Below are positions 1-8,325 of a DNA stretch of 64,000 nt, piece after piece; position 1 is the first letter of the stretch, and each line of letters begins with the position of its first letter. The stretch is taken from positions 62,001 through 126,000 of the forward strand of contig NZ_PPFE01000004.1 of NCBI RefSeq assembly GCF_002917925.1, in the 5' to 3' direction. The notes beneath the pieces were generated by a model that made no database searches, was not told the DNA's origin, and saw only the letters and a list, made by a program, of their open reading frames with translations. The DNA is from Roseovarius confluentis. GTDB lineage: Bacteria > Pseudomonadota > Alphaproteobacteria > Rhodobacterales > Rhodobacteraceae. Position numbers and translations under genes: made by a program.

Positions 1-149
1 TACTGGGCACCGGCGGCGGCGCAAGCCTCTTGCATTGCGCCCGCGATCATCCGGGCGTGATCGGCGCTTTCCAGCTGGCACGGCCCGGCGATGACGGTGA
101 GCGGCGCGTCGTTTCCGACGCGCAGGTCTGCGATTTCAACTGTTTTCAT
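1..149 (-). CDS. kdsA: 3-deoxy-8-phosphooctulonate synthase, N-terminal part (window edge)
   Basis: Only the first 49 or so codons are present; the gene runs off the left end. The visible protein starts MKTVEIADLRV and contains PLTVIAGPCQLES, the characteristic N-terminal strand of KdsA, which condenses arabinose-5-phosphate with phosphoenolpyruvate to make KDO-8-phosphate. It begins 3 bp after the kpsE stop codon, so it is almost certainly cotranscribed with the capsule export genes kpsT-kpsE. KDO is both the lipid A-proximal sugar and the linker sugar of group 2-type capsules, which fits this position. The family could be confused with DAHP synthases, but the GPCQLES segment favours KdsA. 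Confidence 0.85.
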   Translation of the reverse strand, partial: MKTVEIADLRVGNDAPLTVIAGPCQLESADHARMIAGAMQEACAAAGAQ

Positions 150-152
150 GTC

Positions 153-1805
153 CTACGACGAAACCTGTTCCTTGAGCACCGATGCGGTCAGCGACAGCAA
201 CAGGTAGATACCGCCGAAGATCAGGAACGCAAGCAAAGTGTTCTCGAACTTGCGCGGATAGGAGGGATCCTGCGAAGCGACGGGTTTCACCGCGACTGTC
301 AGGTAGCGGACTTGCTTGTTCGCCTCGATCTCGGACTGGCGCTTGGTTTCCAGCGCGGATTGCAGGACCATGTCGGAGGTGGCGAGATCGGCCTGTGCCA
401 TCTGGATCTCGGCAGCCTGGCTGGCGAGCGAGGCGTTTTCCTCGGTCGCCTCGGTCAGGCGGGCGTTCTGCTTGGCGAGTTCTTGCGACAGGACCTCGAC
501 CTCGGAGCGCAGGGCCTCGACCCGGGCGGTGTTGGGGCGGGAGTTGGCCAGCTGGGTGTTGAGCGCCAGCTGCTTTTCCTGCAGCTGCAATTCGACGTTG
601 CCGATGAGTTGGCGGATGTTGGCGATCTCGCCTTCGGGGTCGAGGATCGAGCCTTCCTGCAATTCGACGAGGCGGCGCTGGGCGGCGCGGCGTTCATCCT
701 TGGCCTCTTGCAGCGCGGCCTCGGCGGTCTTGACGGCATCGAAACGTTTTTCCTGGCTGAGTGCGTCGACGCGTTCCTCGGCGTATTCGATCAGCTTCTC
801 GGAGAACTCCTGGCTGGTTTCGGGGTCGGCGGTGGCGACCTCAAGCCGGATCACGCCCTCGGTCGGGTCATAGCCGAGGTTCACGTATTTCTCATAGACC
901 TTGTAGGCGTCCTCGTTCGTTGCATCGGGCTCGAGACGCTGGATCGGGTCGATCTCTTCGCCGCTGAACATCGCCTTGAAGCCCACATCCTCGTTCAGGC
1001 GCAGCATGGCATCCTTGGATTCGAGGTAGGATTGGACCGCGATTGAATCCTGCCCGGTGGCGAATTGCGAAGGCAGAAGGCCGCCCAGCCCGCCCTGGCC
1101 ACTGCCGCCGCCGTCGGCGGTGATGATCAGGAACTCGGACTTGGTGGAATACATCGGCGTGGCGATGGCATAGAAATAATAACCCGCGATCAGCGTCGGC
1201 AGCATCACGAATGCCGCCAGCCGCGACATGAGCAGCAGCATCTTCTTGCGGCGGCGCGAGGCGATGTCGCGCTGGATCTTCTGGATTTCGTGGGCGCGCC
1301 GGTCGGCCGGGCTGAGCTCGGTCGAGGGTAGGGCGATCTGGCCCACCGGCACGGTCTGGGGCAGTTGCACGCGTTCGCCGCCGGTTTCCGCGGGCAGCGT
1401 GTTTTCGCCGCCCGAGACCAGCTCGACGATGTTGGAACGCTGGAACGGGTCGATGCCGCGGGCGCGCAGGAGGCGGACCGCGTCGAAATCGGAGGTGGGG
1501 GCCAGGCCATGTTTCTGGGCCATGCGGCGAGCCATGCGCAATTGCCGGCCGGTCAGGCCTTCCTTGCGGATATCGTCGATATCCTGAGACACGGAGACCT
1601 CGCGGGTCGAAGATACTTCGCCCTCGTGCACCGGGGCGTGCTGAGTGTCGTACACTGGCGGTTGTGGGGTGGTTTCCGACGTCTGCTGCACCTCGTCTTC
1701 GGCGACGGTCTCGGGACCGGTCTCGGGGCCGGGCCCGGCGGCATGTCCGTTGCCCGACACGGTGCGGCGGATGCGGAACTTTCTAGCCTTGGGTTTCGTA
1801 GTCAT
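153..1805 (-). CDS. kpsE: capsule polysaccharide export inner-membrane protein (KpsE/RkpR family)
   Basis: A 550-residue polysaccharide co-polymerase/export protein. A long, low-complexity cytoplasmic N-terminus (about 185 residues, rich in Pro, Glu and Thr) is followed by a basic stretch (RRRKK) and a first membrane segment at about 189-213. A large periplasmic part with long coiled coil (about 345-490, many EAxxALQEAK and LAKQNARL-like heptads) comes next, then a second membrane segment near 521-541. This two-membrane-helix layout is that of KpsE/BexC/CtrB proteins, which bridge the KpsMT transporter to the outer-membrane channel. The N-terminal extension makes it longer than E. coli KpsE (about 380). 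The start at 1805 follows an AGAGG-like site and overlaps the 3' end of kpsT by 23 bp. Confidence 0.85.
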   Translation of the reverse strand: MTTKPKARKFRIRRTVSGNGHAAGPGPETGPETVAEDEVQQTSETTPQPPVYDTQHAPVHEGEVSSTREVSVSQDIDDIRKEGLTGRQLRMARRMAQKHGLAPTSDFDAVRLLRARGIDPFQRSNIVELVSGGENTLPAETGGERVQLPQTVPVGQIALPSTELSPADRRAHEIQKIQRDIASRRRKKMLLLMSRLAAFVMLPTLIAGYYFYAIATPMYSTKSEFLIITADGGGSGQGGLGGLLPSQFATGQDSIAVQSYLESKDAMLRLNEDVGFKAMFSGEEIDPIQRLEPDATNEDAYKVYEKYVNLGYDPTEGVIRLEVATADPETSQEFSEKLIEYAEERVDALSQEKRFDAVKTAEAALQEAKDERRAAQRRLVELQEGSILDPEGEIANIRQLIGNVELQLQEKQLALNTQLANSRPNTARVEALRSEVEVLSQELAKQNARLTEATEENASLASQAAEIQMAQADLATSDMVLQSALETKRQSEIEANKQVRYLTVAVKPVASQDPSYPRKFENTLLAFLIFGGIYLLLSLTASVLKEQVSS

Positions 1806-2442
1806 ACAGCCTTTTTGCCTCTTCCAAGGTGTCGAAAATATGCAGTTTGCCATCCATCAGGACGGCGGCCTCTCGCGCGAATTTCTCGAGCGTGGCGGGC
1901 TGGTGCGATACGATCACCACTGTGGTTGTACGCAGGCGTTCCCGAAGGATGTCGCCCGCGCGCCGGTTGAATTCAACGTCGGTGGAGCTGGGCATGCCCT
2001 CGTCGATAAGGTACATGTCGAAATCCAGCGCCAGCATCAACGAAAAGGTGAAGCGCGATCTCATGCCCGAGGAATACGTGCCGAGCGGCTGGTCGAAATA
2101 TTCGCCAAGGTTGCAGACATAGCGGCAGTATGCCTCGACATAGTCGGGGTCGAGCCCGTAGAGCGTGGCGATGTAGCGCGCGTTTTCCTTGGCCGAGACG
2201 CGGCTGATGACGCCGCCCATGAAGCCCAAGGGGAAAGAGATGCGGCAGCCGCGCCGGATCTCGCCCTCGTCGGGTTTCTCAAGGCCCGCCATCATCTTGA
2301 TCAGGGTGGTCTTGCCCGTGCCGTTGGGGGCCAGGATGCCGAGCGAGCGGCCAAGCTCCACCCGGAACGAGACGCGGTCAAGGATCACCTTGCGCTGGGT
2401 GCCCGTCCAGAAGGACTTGCTGACATTGTCGAACTCGAGCAT
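1783..2442 (-). CDS. kpsT: capsule polysaccharide ABC transporter ATP-binding protein
   Basis: A 219-residue ABC ATPase of the KpsT/CtrD type, energising export of capsular polysaccharide across the inner membrane. Walker A is APNGTGKTT (about 38-46), the signature-like segment is TYSSGMRSR (about 122-130), and Walker B is FDMYLIDEG (about 141-149), followed by the switch histidine in VSHQP. The TYSSGM form of the signature is typical of polysaccharide exporters. The length matches E. coli KpsT. It is the first gene of a kpsT-kpsE-kdsA transcription unit. The usual partner permease gene kpsM is not adjacent in this window; it could lie beyond kdsA. Confidence 0.9.
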   Translation of the reverse strand: MLEFDNVSKSFWTGTQRKVILDRVSFRVELGRSLGILAPNGTGKTTLIKMMAGLEKPDEGEIRRGCRISFPLGFMGGVISRVSAKENARYIATLYGLDPDYVEAYCRYVCNLGEYFDQPLGTYSSGMRSRFTFSLMLALDFDMYLIDEGMPSSTDVEFNRRAGDILRERLRTTTVVIVSHQPATLEKFAREAAVLMDGKLHIFDTLEEAKRLYDYETQG

Positions 2443-2517
2443 CCAGAAGCTCCGTCGCTGCTCTTGACCCTCGTTTAGCGAGGTTTTGTTGCGGCTGCGT
2501 TAGCCATGATCCCGTAC

Positions 2518-2547
2518 ATTATGTCGGAATTGTCCACGATGTGACAA
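2518..2547 (-). promoter_or_regulatory. candidate sigma70-type promoter for kpsT
   Basis: On the minus strand TTGTCA (2542-2547) and CATAAT (2518-2523) are separated by 18 bp, about 75 bp upstream of the kpsT start. The match to the TTGACA/TATAAT consensus is fair. It is a prediction from sequence only. Confidence 0.3.
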
Positions 2548-2574
2548 CAAATCGGGGCAAATTTGTGTGCATGG

Positions 2575-2624
2575 TAAGAAAAAACGAGGAAGCGGCGCGA
2601 AAGCCCGGGAAGCTCTCGCGCCGC
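2575..2624 (-). terminator. rho-independent terminator of the ArsR-permease operon
   Basis: A perfect 9-bp stem GCGGCGCGA (2592-2600) / TCGCGCCGC (2616-2624) is followed, on the minus strand, by TTCCTCG and a run of six T. It lies about 30 bp beyond the permease stop codon. Confidence 0.75.
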
Positions 2625-2652
2625 GTGGTCGAGGTGAAGGGGTCTTGCAGGA

Positions 2653-3681
2653 TCAGGCGACGGCGTGCCACGCCATCCCGGCCAGAACGGCGCCGGTGAA
2701 TCCGAAGCCGAAATAGGCAAAGAAAATCCGTGGCTTGACTAGCGCCCAGACGGCGATGGCGGCGGGGATGCAACTGACGCCGCCTGCGATGACGAAGCTC
2801 ATCGCGGCACCTTGGCTCATGCCTTGCGCCAGCAGGGCATCGACCAGCGGCACGGCGGCATAGCCGTTGAGGTAGGCCGGCGCGCCGACAAGCGCCCCGA
2901 GAAGGATCGTTCCGATGCCGTCGCCGCCCAGCACCGTGGCGATGGTTTCGGCGGGGATGTATTGCAGCATCACCGCCTCGATCACGTAGGCCAGCGTCAG
3001 CCATTTCAGCAGGAAGATACCGTTGTCGATGACGTTCTCGCGGAAGGTGGCGGTGCGCTCGTCTTCGGCCCAGAAACGCCAGACAGGGCTGCCTTCGAAC
3101 GGCTTCTTCGCACCGCAGCACCCGCCGGTCTGGCGGTTTTCGCGCAGGGGGTCGGCGAATAGGGGCGAGCGGGCGAGCGCCATGGTGACGAAGCCGCCCA
3201 TGAGGCCAACACCCACCGCGGCGGCGGCCTTGGCGACGGCGAAATCCCAGCCGATCGTTCCGGAGGTGATGAGGAACATGGCCGGGTCCATCAGCGGCGA
3301 GGCAAGCCAGAAGGCCATCACGGCCCCAAGCGGCGCGCCGAGCGCCAGCATGGCGGCGATGAAGGGAATGACCTCGCACGAGCAGAAGGGCGACAGGCCG
3401 CCCAGGAGAGCCGCGAGGAAGATCATGCGAACCTGCCGCCCCTCGAAGGCCTTGGCCAGCAGGGTCTCGGCGCCGGTGGCCTTCATGTAGGCCACGGCGA
3501 GGACGGCGAAGACGATGAAGGGCGCGGTGTGCAGGAGCGCGCCCGCGGTGAAGGTTACTGTCGGCCAGAATTGCGGCGGGTCAAGCACGGCCACGGCGGA
3601 GAGGATCAGCGCCAGCGCCAGCCACGCCTTGTCGAGGCTGGCCCATCTGCGGCGCAGGGTGGGGGCGGAAATGTCAGCCAT
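2653..3681 (-). CDS. ArsP/DUF318-family permease (putative metal or metalloid efflux)
   Basis: A 342-residue polytopic membrane protein of the ArsP_1 (PF03773) type, with about eight to ten hydrophobic segments. The family hallmark GLSPFCSCEVIPF is at about 95-107, and a Cys-Cys pair (GGCCGAKK) lies in the central cytoplasmic loop. Related proteins export methylarsenicals (ArsP) or Cu/Zn (SO_0444 type); the sequence does not settle which. The start at 3681 overlaps the upstream arsR-like gene by 8 bp, so the regulator and permease form one operon and are probably co-regulated by the same metal ion. An upstream in-frame extension (to 3774) lies wholly inside the regulator gene and was not used. 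Confidence 0.8.
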   Translation of the reverse strand: MADISAPTLRRRWASLDKAWLALALILSAVAVLDPPQFWPTVTFTAGALLHTAPFIVFAVLAVAYMKATGAETLLAKAFEGRQVRMIFLAALLGGLSPFCSCEVIPFIAAMLALGAPLGAVMAFWLASPLMDPAMFLITSGTIGWDFAVAKAAAAVGVGLMGGFVTMALARSPLFADPLRENRQTGGCCGAKKPFEGSPVWRFWAEDERTATFRENVIDNGIFLLKWLTLAYVIEAVMLQYIPAETIATVLGGDGIGTILLGALVGAPAYLNGYAAVPLVDALLAQGMSQGAAMSFVIAGGVSCIPAAIAVWALVKPRIFFAYFGFGFTGAVLAGMAWHAVA

Positions 3682-4030
3682 GGTCGTGGTCCTTTGGATC
3701 ATCGTGCGCGCAATGGTCCCTGTCGGCACAGCATTCGCGCAGCAGAAAGTCGGCCAGCGCGTGCAACTCGTCATAGGCGACAGCGGCGCAGATGATGCTG
3801 CGGCCCTGTTTTTCCTGCCGTACGAGCCCGGCCTGCGCCAGAATCTTCATGTGATGGGTCAGGGTCGAGCCTGCAACCCCGGCGCGTTCACCCAACTCGC
3901 CGATGCGCAGCCCTTCGGGACCGGCGCGCACGAGTGTGCGCAGCACGGCGAGACGTTGTTCGGAGCCCAGCGCGGCAAAGGTCGAGGCGGTGAGGGCGAG
4001 ATCGAGGTCGGGAATCGAGGTTTGTTTCAT
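3674..4030 (-). CDS. ArsR-family metal-responsive repressor
   Basis: A 118-residue winged-helix protein. The helix-turn-helix lies around GELGERAGVAGSTLTHHMKI (about 47-66), followed by the wing (VRQEKQGRSIICAAV). The C-terminus has a Cys-Cys pair and further Cys/His/Asp residues (ECCADRDHCAHDD, then DHDHG), a plausible metal site as in ArsR/SmtB sensors. It is the first gene of an operon with the ArsP-like permease. Two palindromes just upstream (4032-4049 and 4069-4084) are likely operators. The ligand is unknown; the C-terminal placement of the thiols resembles some As(III) or Cu/Zn sensors. Confidence 0.85.
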   Translation of the reverse strand: MKQTSIPDLDLALTASTFAALGSEQRLAVLRTLVRAGPEGLRIGELGERAGVAGSTLTHHMKILAQAGLVRQEKQGRSIICAAVAYDELHALADFLLRECCADRDHCAHDDPKDHDHG

Positions 4031-4031
4031 G

Positions 4032-4049
4032 TTTCGAGAATTATCGAAA
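4032..4049. promoter_or_regulatory. imperfect palindrome, probable ArsR operator
   Basis: TTTCGAGAATTATCGAAA is an 18-bp palindrome with one mismatched pair. It begins 2 bp upstream of the arsR-like start codon, a usual location for an autoregulatory ArsR operator. Confidence 0.45.
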
Positions 4050-4068
4050 TTAGCGTCGCTTGCAAGCC

Positions 4069-4084
4069 ATATTTCTAGAAATAT
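4069..4084. promoter_or_regulatory. perfect 16-bp palindrome, second probable ArsR operator
   Basis: ATATTTCTAGAAATAT is a perfect palindrome, about 40 bp upstream of the arsR-like gene and about 100 bp upstream of asd on the other strand. It shares the TTTC-GAAA half-site pattern with the nearby palindrome at 4032-4049. Confidence 0.45.
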
Positions 4085-4186
4085 AGAAATGACAGGCTCC
4101 GTGAACCCTGTGGAGCCCCTTTAACATCGCGCTGCACTGCGGTATGAGCGGCGCAAAGAGACCCGAACCGAAGAGGATTTCCCAAC

Positions 4187-5209
4187 ATGGGTTACAAAAT
4201 CGTCGTCGCGGGCGCCACGGGCAACGTGGGCCGCGAAATGCTGAACATCCTGGCCGAGCGCCAGTTCCCTGTCGACGAGATCGCGGTACTTGCCAGCCGC
4301 CGGTCCATCGGCACAGAGGTCAGCTTTGGCGATCAGACATTGAAAACCAAGGACATCGACGGGTTCGATTTCACTGGCTGGGATATGGCGCTGTTTGCCA
4401 TCGGCTCGGAGGCCACCAAGAAATACGCGCCGATCGCGGCCAAGGCGGGCTGCGTGGTGATCGATAACTCGTCGCTGTACCGCTATGATGCCGATGTGCC
4501 TCTGATCGTGCCGGAGGTGAACCCGGATGCGATCATGGGCTATACCAAGAAGAACATCATCGCGAACCCGAACTGTTCCACTGCTCAGATGGTCGTCGCG
4601 CTGAAGCCGCTGCATGACCGCGCGAAGATCAAGCGCGTGGTGGTCAGCACGTACCAGGCGACCTCGGGCGCGGGCAAGGAAGGCGTCGACGAGCTGTGGG
4701 ACCAGACCAAGTCGATCTACAACCCCACGGACGAAGTGCCGCCGAAGAAGTTCCAGAAGCAGATCGCCTTCAACGTCATTCCGCATATCGACGTCTTCAT
4801 GGAAGACGGGTCGACCAAGGAAGAGTGGAAGATGGTGGTCGAGACGAAAAAGATCGTGGACCCGAAGATCAAGGTCACGGCGACCTGCGTGCGGGTGCCG
4901 GTGTTCGTGGGCCACGCGGAATCGGTGAATATCGAGTTCGAGGAGTTCCTGGACGAGGACGAGGCGCGCGACATCCTGCGCGAGGCGCCGGGTATCATGG
5001 TCGTCGACAAGCGCGAGGACGGCGGATACGTCACGCCGATCGAATGCGTGGGCGATTTCGCCACCTTCATCAGCCGCATCCGGCAGGACAGCACGATCGA
5101 CAACGGCATCAACCTGTGGTGCGTCAGCGACAACCTGCGCAAGGGCGCGGCGTTGAACGCGGTGCAGATCGCGGAAACGCTGGGCAACCGGGTGCTGCAG
5201 AAGGGCTAA
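4187..5209 (+). CDS. asd: aspartate-semialdehyde dehydrogenase
   Basis: A 340-residue NADP-dependent enzyme that reduces aspartyl-4-phosphate to aspartate-4-semialdehyde, the branch point to lysine/diaminopimelate, threonine and methionine. The N-terminal Rossmann motif is VVAGATGNVGREM (about 6-18). The catalytic cysteine is Cys130 in NPNCSTAQM, and SGAGKEGVDEL follows. The length is standard. It is preceded by AGAGGA at good spacing and followed by a strong terminator, so it appears monocistronic. Two other lysine-branch genes, dapE and dapD, lie further right in the same window but are unlinked. Confidence 0.95.
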   Translation: MGYKIVVAGATGNVGREMLNILAERQFPVDEIAVLASRRSIGTEVSFGDQTLKTKDIDGFDFTGWDMALFAIGSEATKKYAPIAAKAGCVVIDNSSLYRYDADVPLIVPEVNPDAIMGYTKKNIIANPNCSTAQMVVALKPLHDRAKIKRVVVSTYQATSGAGKEGVDELWDQTKSIYNPTDEVPPKKFQKQIAFNVIPHIDVFMEDGSTKEEWKMVVETKKIVDPKIKVTATCVRVPVFVGHAESVNIEFEEFLDEDEARDILREAPGIMVVDKREDGGYVTPIECVGDFATFISRIRQDSTIDNGINLWCVSDNLRKGAALNAVQIAETLGNRVLQKG

Positions 5210-5236
5210 GCCCCTACCATCGCTGTGAAATTCCGG

Positions 5237-5275
5237 CCGCGCCGTCCTTTGCCAAGGGCGGCGCGGTTTCTTTTC
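5237..5275 (+). terminator. rho-independent terminator of asd
   Basis: An 11-bp GC-rich stem with one wobble pair (5237-5247 with 5256-5266) is followed by TTTCTTTT. It starts 27 bp after the asd stop codon. Confidence 0.8.
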
Positions 5276-5368
5276 GTGAAAAAATTTCACGGTGCGGCCA
5301 AGAACGGCGGACTTGCGCGCGTCACATGAGAGACCGATCATCCGGCCAATTATCCTGGAGTAGACACC

Positions 5369-7009
5369 ATGCGTTCGCTTTCCCTGATCATCCTTGCCGC
5401 CACGCCGTTTCCCGCGCTGGCCGAAGACTTCGCCCTGTCGAGTGACGTGGGCGCGGTCACGCTTTATCCGCAAGGCGCCACCATTACGCGGCATGTGCCT
5501 TACAGCATCCCGGCGGGTCAGCATCAGCTGATCCTGACGGATTTGCCGCGGTCGACGCCGCTCGCTTCTGTTCGCGTGGCGGTCGAGGGCGCGGCGATGG
5601 GCAGCGTCACGACGCGACGCGATTTCGTGCCGCCGCGCACCGAGAAAGACACCGCCGCGTTGCAGGCCGCCCGCGCCGAGGTGGAGCGGCTGGAGGACGA
5701 GCTGCGGGATGCCCGTGCCGCGGTCGAGACGATCCGGCTTGAGGCCGAGGCGGCGCGGGCGCGAGTAGCGTTTCTTGAGAAACTGGGCGAAGGAGAGGGT
5801 GTGACCGAACTGGACATTGCCGAATTGCGCGACCTGTCGGCGATGATCGGAGAAGAGACCTTGGCGGCGCTTCGCAACGCTCAGGATGCCGAGCGGCGCG
5901 CCGATGCGGCGGCGCGGTCGCTGGAAGATCTGGAAGAAGAGCTGGAGCGTGCGAAACAGGCCGAGGCCGCGCTCGTGCCCGAGGACGAGGACCGCGCGAT
6001 GCTGGCGGTCGCCGTCAGCGCCGAGGCCGCCGCCGATGGCGTGCTGACGGTGACCTACAACACCGACGCGGCCGGGTGGGAGCCTGTCTATGACCTGCGG
6101 CTGGATCGGACCAGCGGCACGCTGACGCTGGAACGGGGCGCCTACGTGGCGCAGTCGACGGGCGAGAACTGGCAGGCGGCGGAACTGACCTTGTCGACCG
6201 TGCGCCCCAGCGAGCAGACCGCGCCCAGCGAGGTGTGGCCATGGCTGCGCCGGATCTACGAGGAGCAGGTGCCGCAACCGCCCATCCCGCTGGCGCGTAG
6301 TGACGCCGAGTCGGACATGGCGGCGGGGGCCGCCAAGGAAGAGGCGATGGCGGTCATGCCCGAGCCTGTCGCCGCTGCCGCCGATTTCGACGGGCTGTCC
6401 GTGACCTACAGCTATCCGGGCACGGTGTCGGTCGCCACCGGGGCGGACCGGGTACGCCTTGCGCTGGGCACGCTGGAGACGCAGGCCGAAACGGTCGCCA
6501 AGGCGGTGCCGCTGAACGACCCCAGCGCGTTCCTGGTGGCGGAGTTCACCAACGACATGGGCGAGCTGATCCTGCCCACCGCAGAGGCGAGCTTTTACCT
6601 GGACGGGCGCTTCGTGGGGCAGCGGCACCTTGATCTGATTTCGGCGGGCGAAGAGGCGGAACTGTCCTTTGGCCCGATCGAGGGGCTGCGCCTGACGCGT
6701 ACGGTCGAGGACCGGGCCGAGGGCGACCGCGGCGTGATCTCGAAATCCAACCGGATCTCCGAGACGGTGCGCATCGAGGTCGAAAACCTGACCGGCGAGA
6801 GCTGGGCGTTGCGGGTGCTGGACCGGGTGCCCTATTCCGAGCAGGAGGACCTCAAGATCAACTGGGAGGCCACCCCCGCCCCGACAGCGGAGGGCGTCGA
6901 CGACAAACGCGGCGTGTTGGCGTGGGAGTTCGAGCTGGGCGCGGGCGACACGCAGGAGATCCGCCTGGAGCACACGATCCAATGGCCGGATGGCATGATG
7001 CTACGCTGA
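5369..7009 (+). CDS. DUF4139 domain-containing secreted protein (mucoidy inhibitor A family)
   Basis: A 546-residue exported protein. It has a signal peptide (MRSLSLIILAATPFPALA), then a DUF4140-type N-terminal domain starting at the VTLYPQGATITR strand. A coiled coil (about 90-200, rich in Ala, Glu and Arg) follows, then a C-terminal DUF4139 beta-rich region containing VTYNTDAAGWEPVYDLRL. MuiA-family proteins are widespread but their biochemical role is not established. The family assignment rests on the whole layout; no catalytic site is evident. It stands alone, with the convergent carbonic anhydrase gene downstream. Confidence 0.8.
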   Translation: MRSLSLIILAATPFPALAEDFALSSDVGAVTLYPQGATITRHVPYSIPAGQHQLILTDLPRSTPLASVRVAVEGAAMGSVTTRRDFVPPRTEKDTAALQAARAEVERLEDELRDARAAVETIRLEAEAARARVAFLEKLGEGEGVTELDIAELRDLSAMIGEETLAALRNAQDAERRADAAARSLEDLEEELERAKQAEAALVPEDEDRAMLAVAVSAEAAADGVLTVTYNTDAAGWEPVYDLRLDRTSGTLTLERGAYVAQSTGENWQAAELTLSTVRPSEQTAPSEVWPWLRRIYEEQVPQPPIPLARSDAESDMAAGAAKEEAMAVMPEPVAAAADFDGLSVTYSYPGTVSVATGADRVRLALGTLETQAETVAKAVPLNDPSAFLVAEFTNDMGELILPTAEASFYLDGRFVGQRHLDLISAGEEAELSFGPIEGLRLTRTVEDRAEGDRGVISKSNRISETVRIEVENLTGESWALRVLDRVPYSEQEDLKINWEATPAPTAEGVDDKRGVLAWEFELGAGDTQEIRLEHTIQWPDGMMLR

Positions 7010-7029
7010 GGCGGTTCGCGGCCCGAAAA

Positions 7030-7067
7030 GCCGCATGCGCCGCCCACGCGGGCACGGTGCATGCGGC
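7030..7067. terminator. hairpin between convergent genes, possible bidirectional terminator
   Basis: A perfect 9-bp inverted repeat, GCCGCATGC (7030-7038) and GCATGCGGC (7059-7067), lies between the DUF4139 gene and the carbonic anhydrase stop codon. There is no T-tract, so intrinsic termination is uncertain. Confidence 0.35.
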
Positions 7068-7076
7068 GCGCGGCAG

Positions 7077-7727
7077 CTAGACCGGGACGAAACCTTTTTC
7101 CTCGGGCATGTAGTGCTCGATCACGCCTTCGCCGATATCGTGCCAGAGGCCGTGCAGGGTGAGGTTGCCCGATTCGATGGCTGCTGCCACGAAGGGGAAG
7201 GTGACGAGGTTTTCGAGGCTGACGAGCACGGCCTGCTTTTCCAATGCCGCCACGCGTTCTTCGGTATCCTTGATCTTTTTCACGCGTTCGTAGCCGGGGC
7301 GCAGGATATCCATCCAGCGGCCCACGAAGCTGGTCTTGTCGTTGAGTTCGGGCGCCTCGCCCGAGCACATCGCGTCGCAGCCGCGCACGCCGCCGCAATT
7401 GGAATGGCCCAGCACGATGACGTGCGCGACCTTTAGCGCGGTGACGGCGTATTCCACCGCCGCCGAGGTGCCGTGCTGCTGGCCGTCGGGGGTGAAGGGC
7501 GGCACGAGGTTGGCGATGTTGCGGTGCAAAAAGAATTCGCCCTGGTCGGCACCGAAGATGGCGGTGACATGCACGCGGCTGTCGCAGCAGCAGATGACCA
7601 TCGCGCGGGGGTGCTGGCCTTCTTGCGCCAGGTGGCGGTACCAGGCCTGGTTGTCCTGGTATTTCGTGGCCTTCCAGCCCTTGTAGCGTTGCACGAGATA
7701 GCTGGGGAGCGGGCGGACTCTCTTCAT
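7077..7727 (-). CDS. beta-class carbonic anhydrase
   Basis: A 216-residue zinc enzyme interconverting CO2 and bicarbonate. The beta-class ligands are visible: the CxDxR motif in CCCDSR (zinc Cys at about 47, Asp49-Arg51 dyad) and the HxxC pair in LGHSNCGG (His108, Cys111). The length and the QGEFFLHRNIANLVPP segment are typical of proteobacterial beta-carbonic anhydrases. The ATG at 7727 was chosen because the upstream extension to 7838 shows no family similarity and runs into the promoter region shared with the divergent small gene. It is read convergently with the DUF4139 gene. Confidence 0.92.
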   Translation of the reverse strand: MKRVRPLPSYLVQRYKGWKATKYQDNQAWYRHLAQEGQHPRAMVICCCDSRVHVTAIFGADQGEFFLHRNIANLVPPFTPDGQQHGTSAAVEYAVTALKVAHVIVLGHSNCGGVRGCDAMCSGEAPELNDKTSFVGRWMDILRPGYERVKKIKDTEERVAALEKQAVLVSLENLVTFPFVAAAIESGNLTLHGLWHDIGEGVIEHYMPEEKGFVPV

Positions 7728-7879
7728 GGTGGCGCCTTTGGATCTGTCACGGTTCCTAACGGTGATAATCTGGATTCTAGAAGAATTCGAGATAGAAATT
7801 GGTCGGCGGCAAACCAATTCAAAAGGCTTTGCCGGCATGGTCGGCCCTGCCGAGGGGGCATGGAAATGTGGGAAAAACC

Positions 7880-8260
7880 GTGGAAAGAATTACTCTTTTG
7901 AACCAGACCGAGGTCGTGCAGCTGGACCAGGGGCGGTTGGAGCAGCTTTACCTTCAACTCGGCGAGGCCGGAGCCGAGGATGTCGTCTGCCGCGCACTGG
8001 AAGAAGTGGCGGTACGCCTGTCGCATACCGAGCGGTGCTTTCGCCGCAACCAGGTACAGGACATGCGCAAGAGCGCCCGGAGCCTGATCGCCATTGCCGA
8101 GCAGGTCGGGATGAGCAAGCTGGCGGGCGTGGCACGGGACGTGACGCTGAGCATCGACCTGTGTGACAAGGTAGCGGTGGCGGCCACGCTCGCGCGGTTG
8201 CTCAGGATCGGCGAGAGCTCTTTGCATGAAATCTGGGACGTGCAGGATTATTCTGTCTGA
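7880..8260 (+). CDS. small protein of unknown function (all-helical, possibly degenerate HPt-like)
   Basis: About 126 residues from a GTG start. A GTG at 7868, better placed after a GAGGGGG stretch, is an alternative, so the start is uncertain. The sequence looks entirely helical and has no signal peptide. One segment, VQDMRKSARSLIAIAEQVGM, resembles the core helix of histidine phosphotransfer (HPt) domains, but the phospho-accepting histidine is absent. I do not recognise a named family. It is divergent from the carbonic anhydrase gene and about 65 bp upstream of the aminopeptidase operon. Codon use is like the neighbours, supporting a real gene. Confidence 0.6.
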   Translation: MERITLLNQTEVVQLDQGRLEQLYLQLGEAGAEDVVCRALEEVAVRLSHTERCFRRNQVQDMRKSARSLIAIAEQVGMSKLAGVARDVTLSIDLCDKVAVAATLARLLRIGESSLHEIWDVQDYSV

Positions 8261-8325
8261 GGCCTTGCAGGTGCGGCGCTTAAGGCTAGGCTGAGCGGGA
8301 ACGAAACCATCCCGGGACATGCGCC

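Noticed and set aside
4121-6982. A 953-codon open frame on the minus strand
   Set aside because: It lies antisense to asd and the DUF4139 gene, is rich in Arg/His/Gly as expected of a GC-rich shadow frame, and has no recognisable domain.
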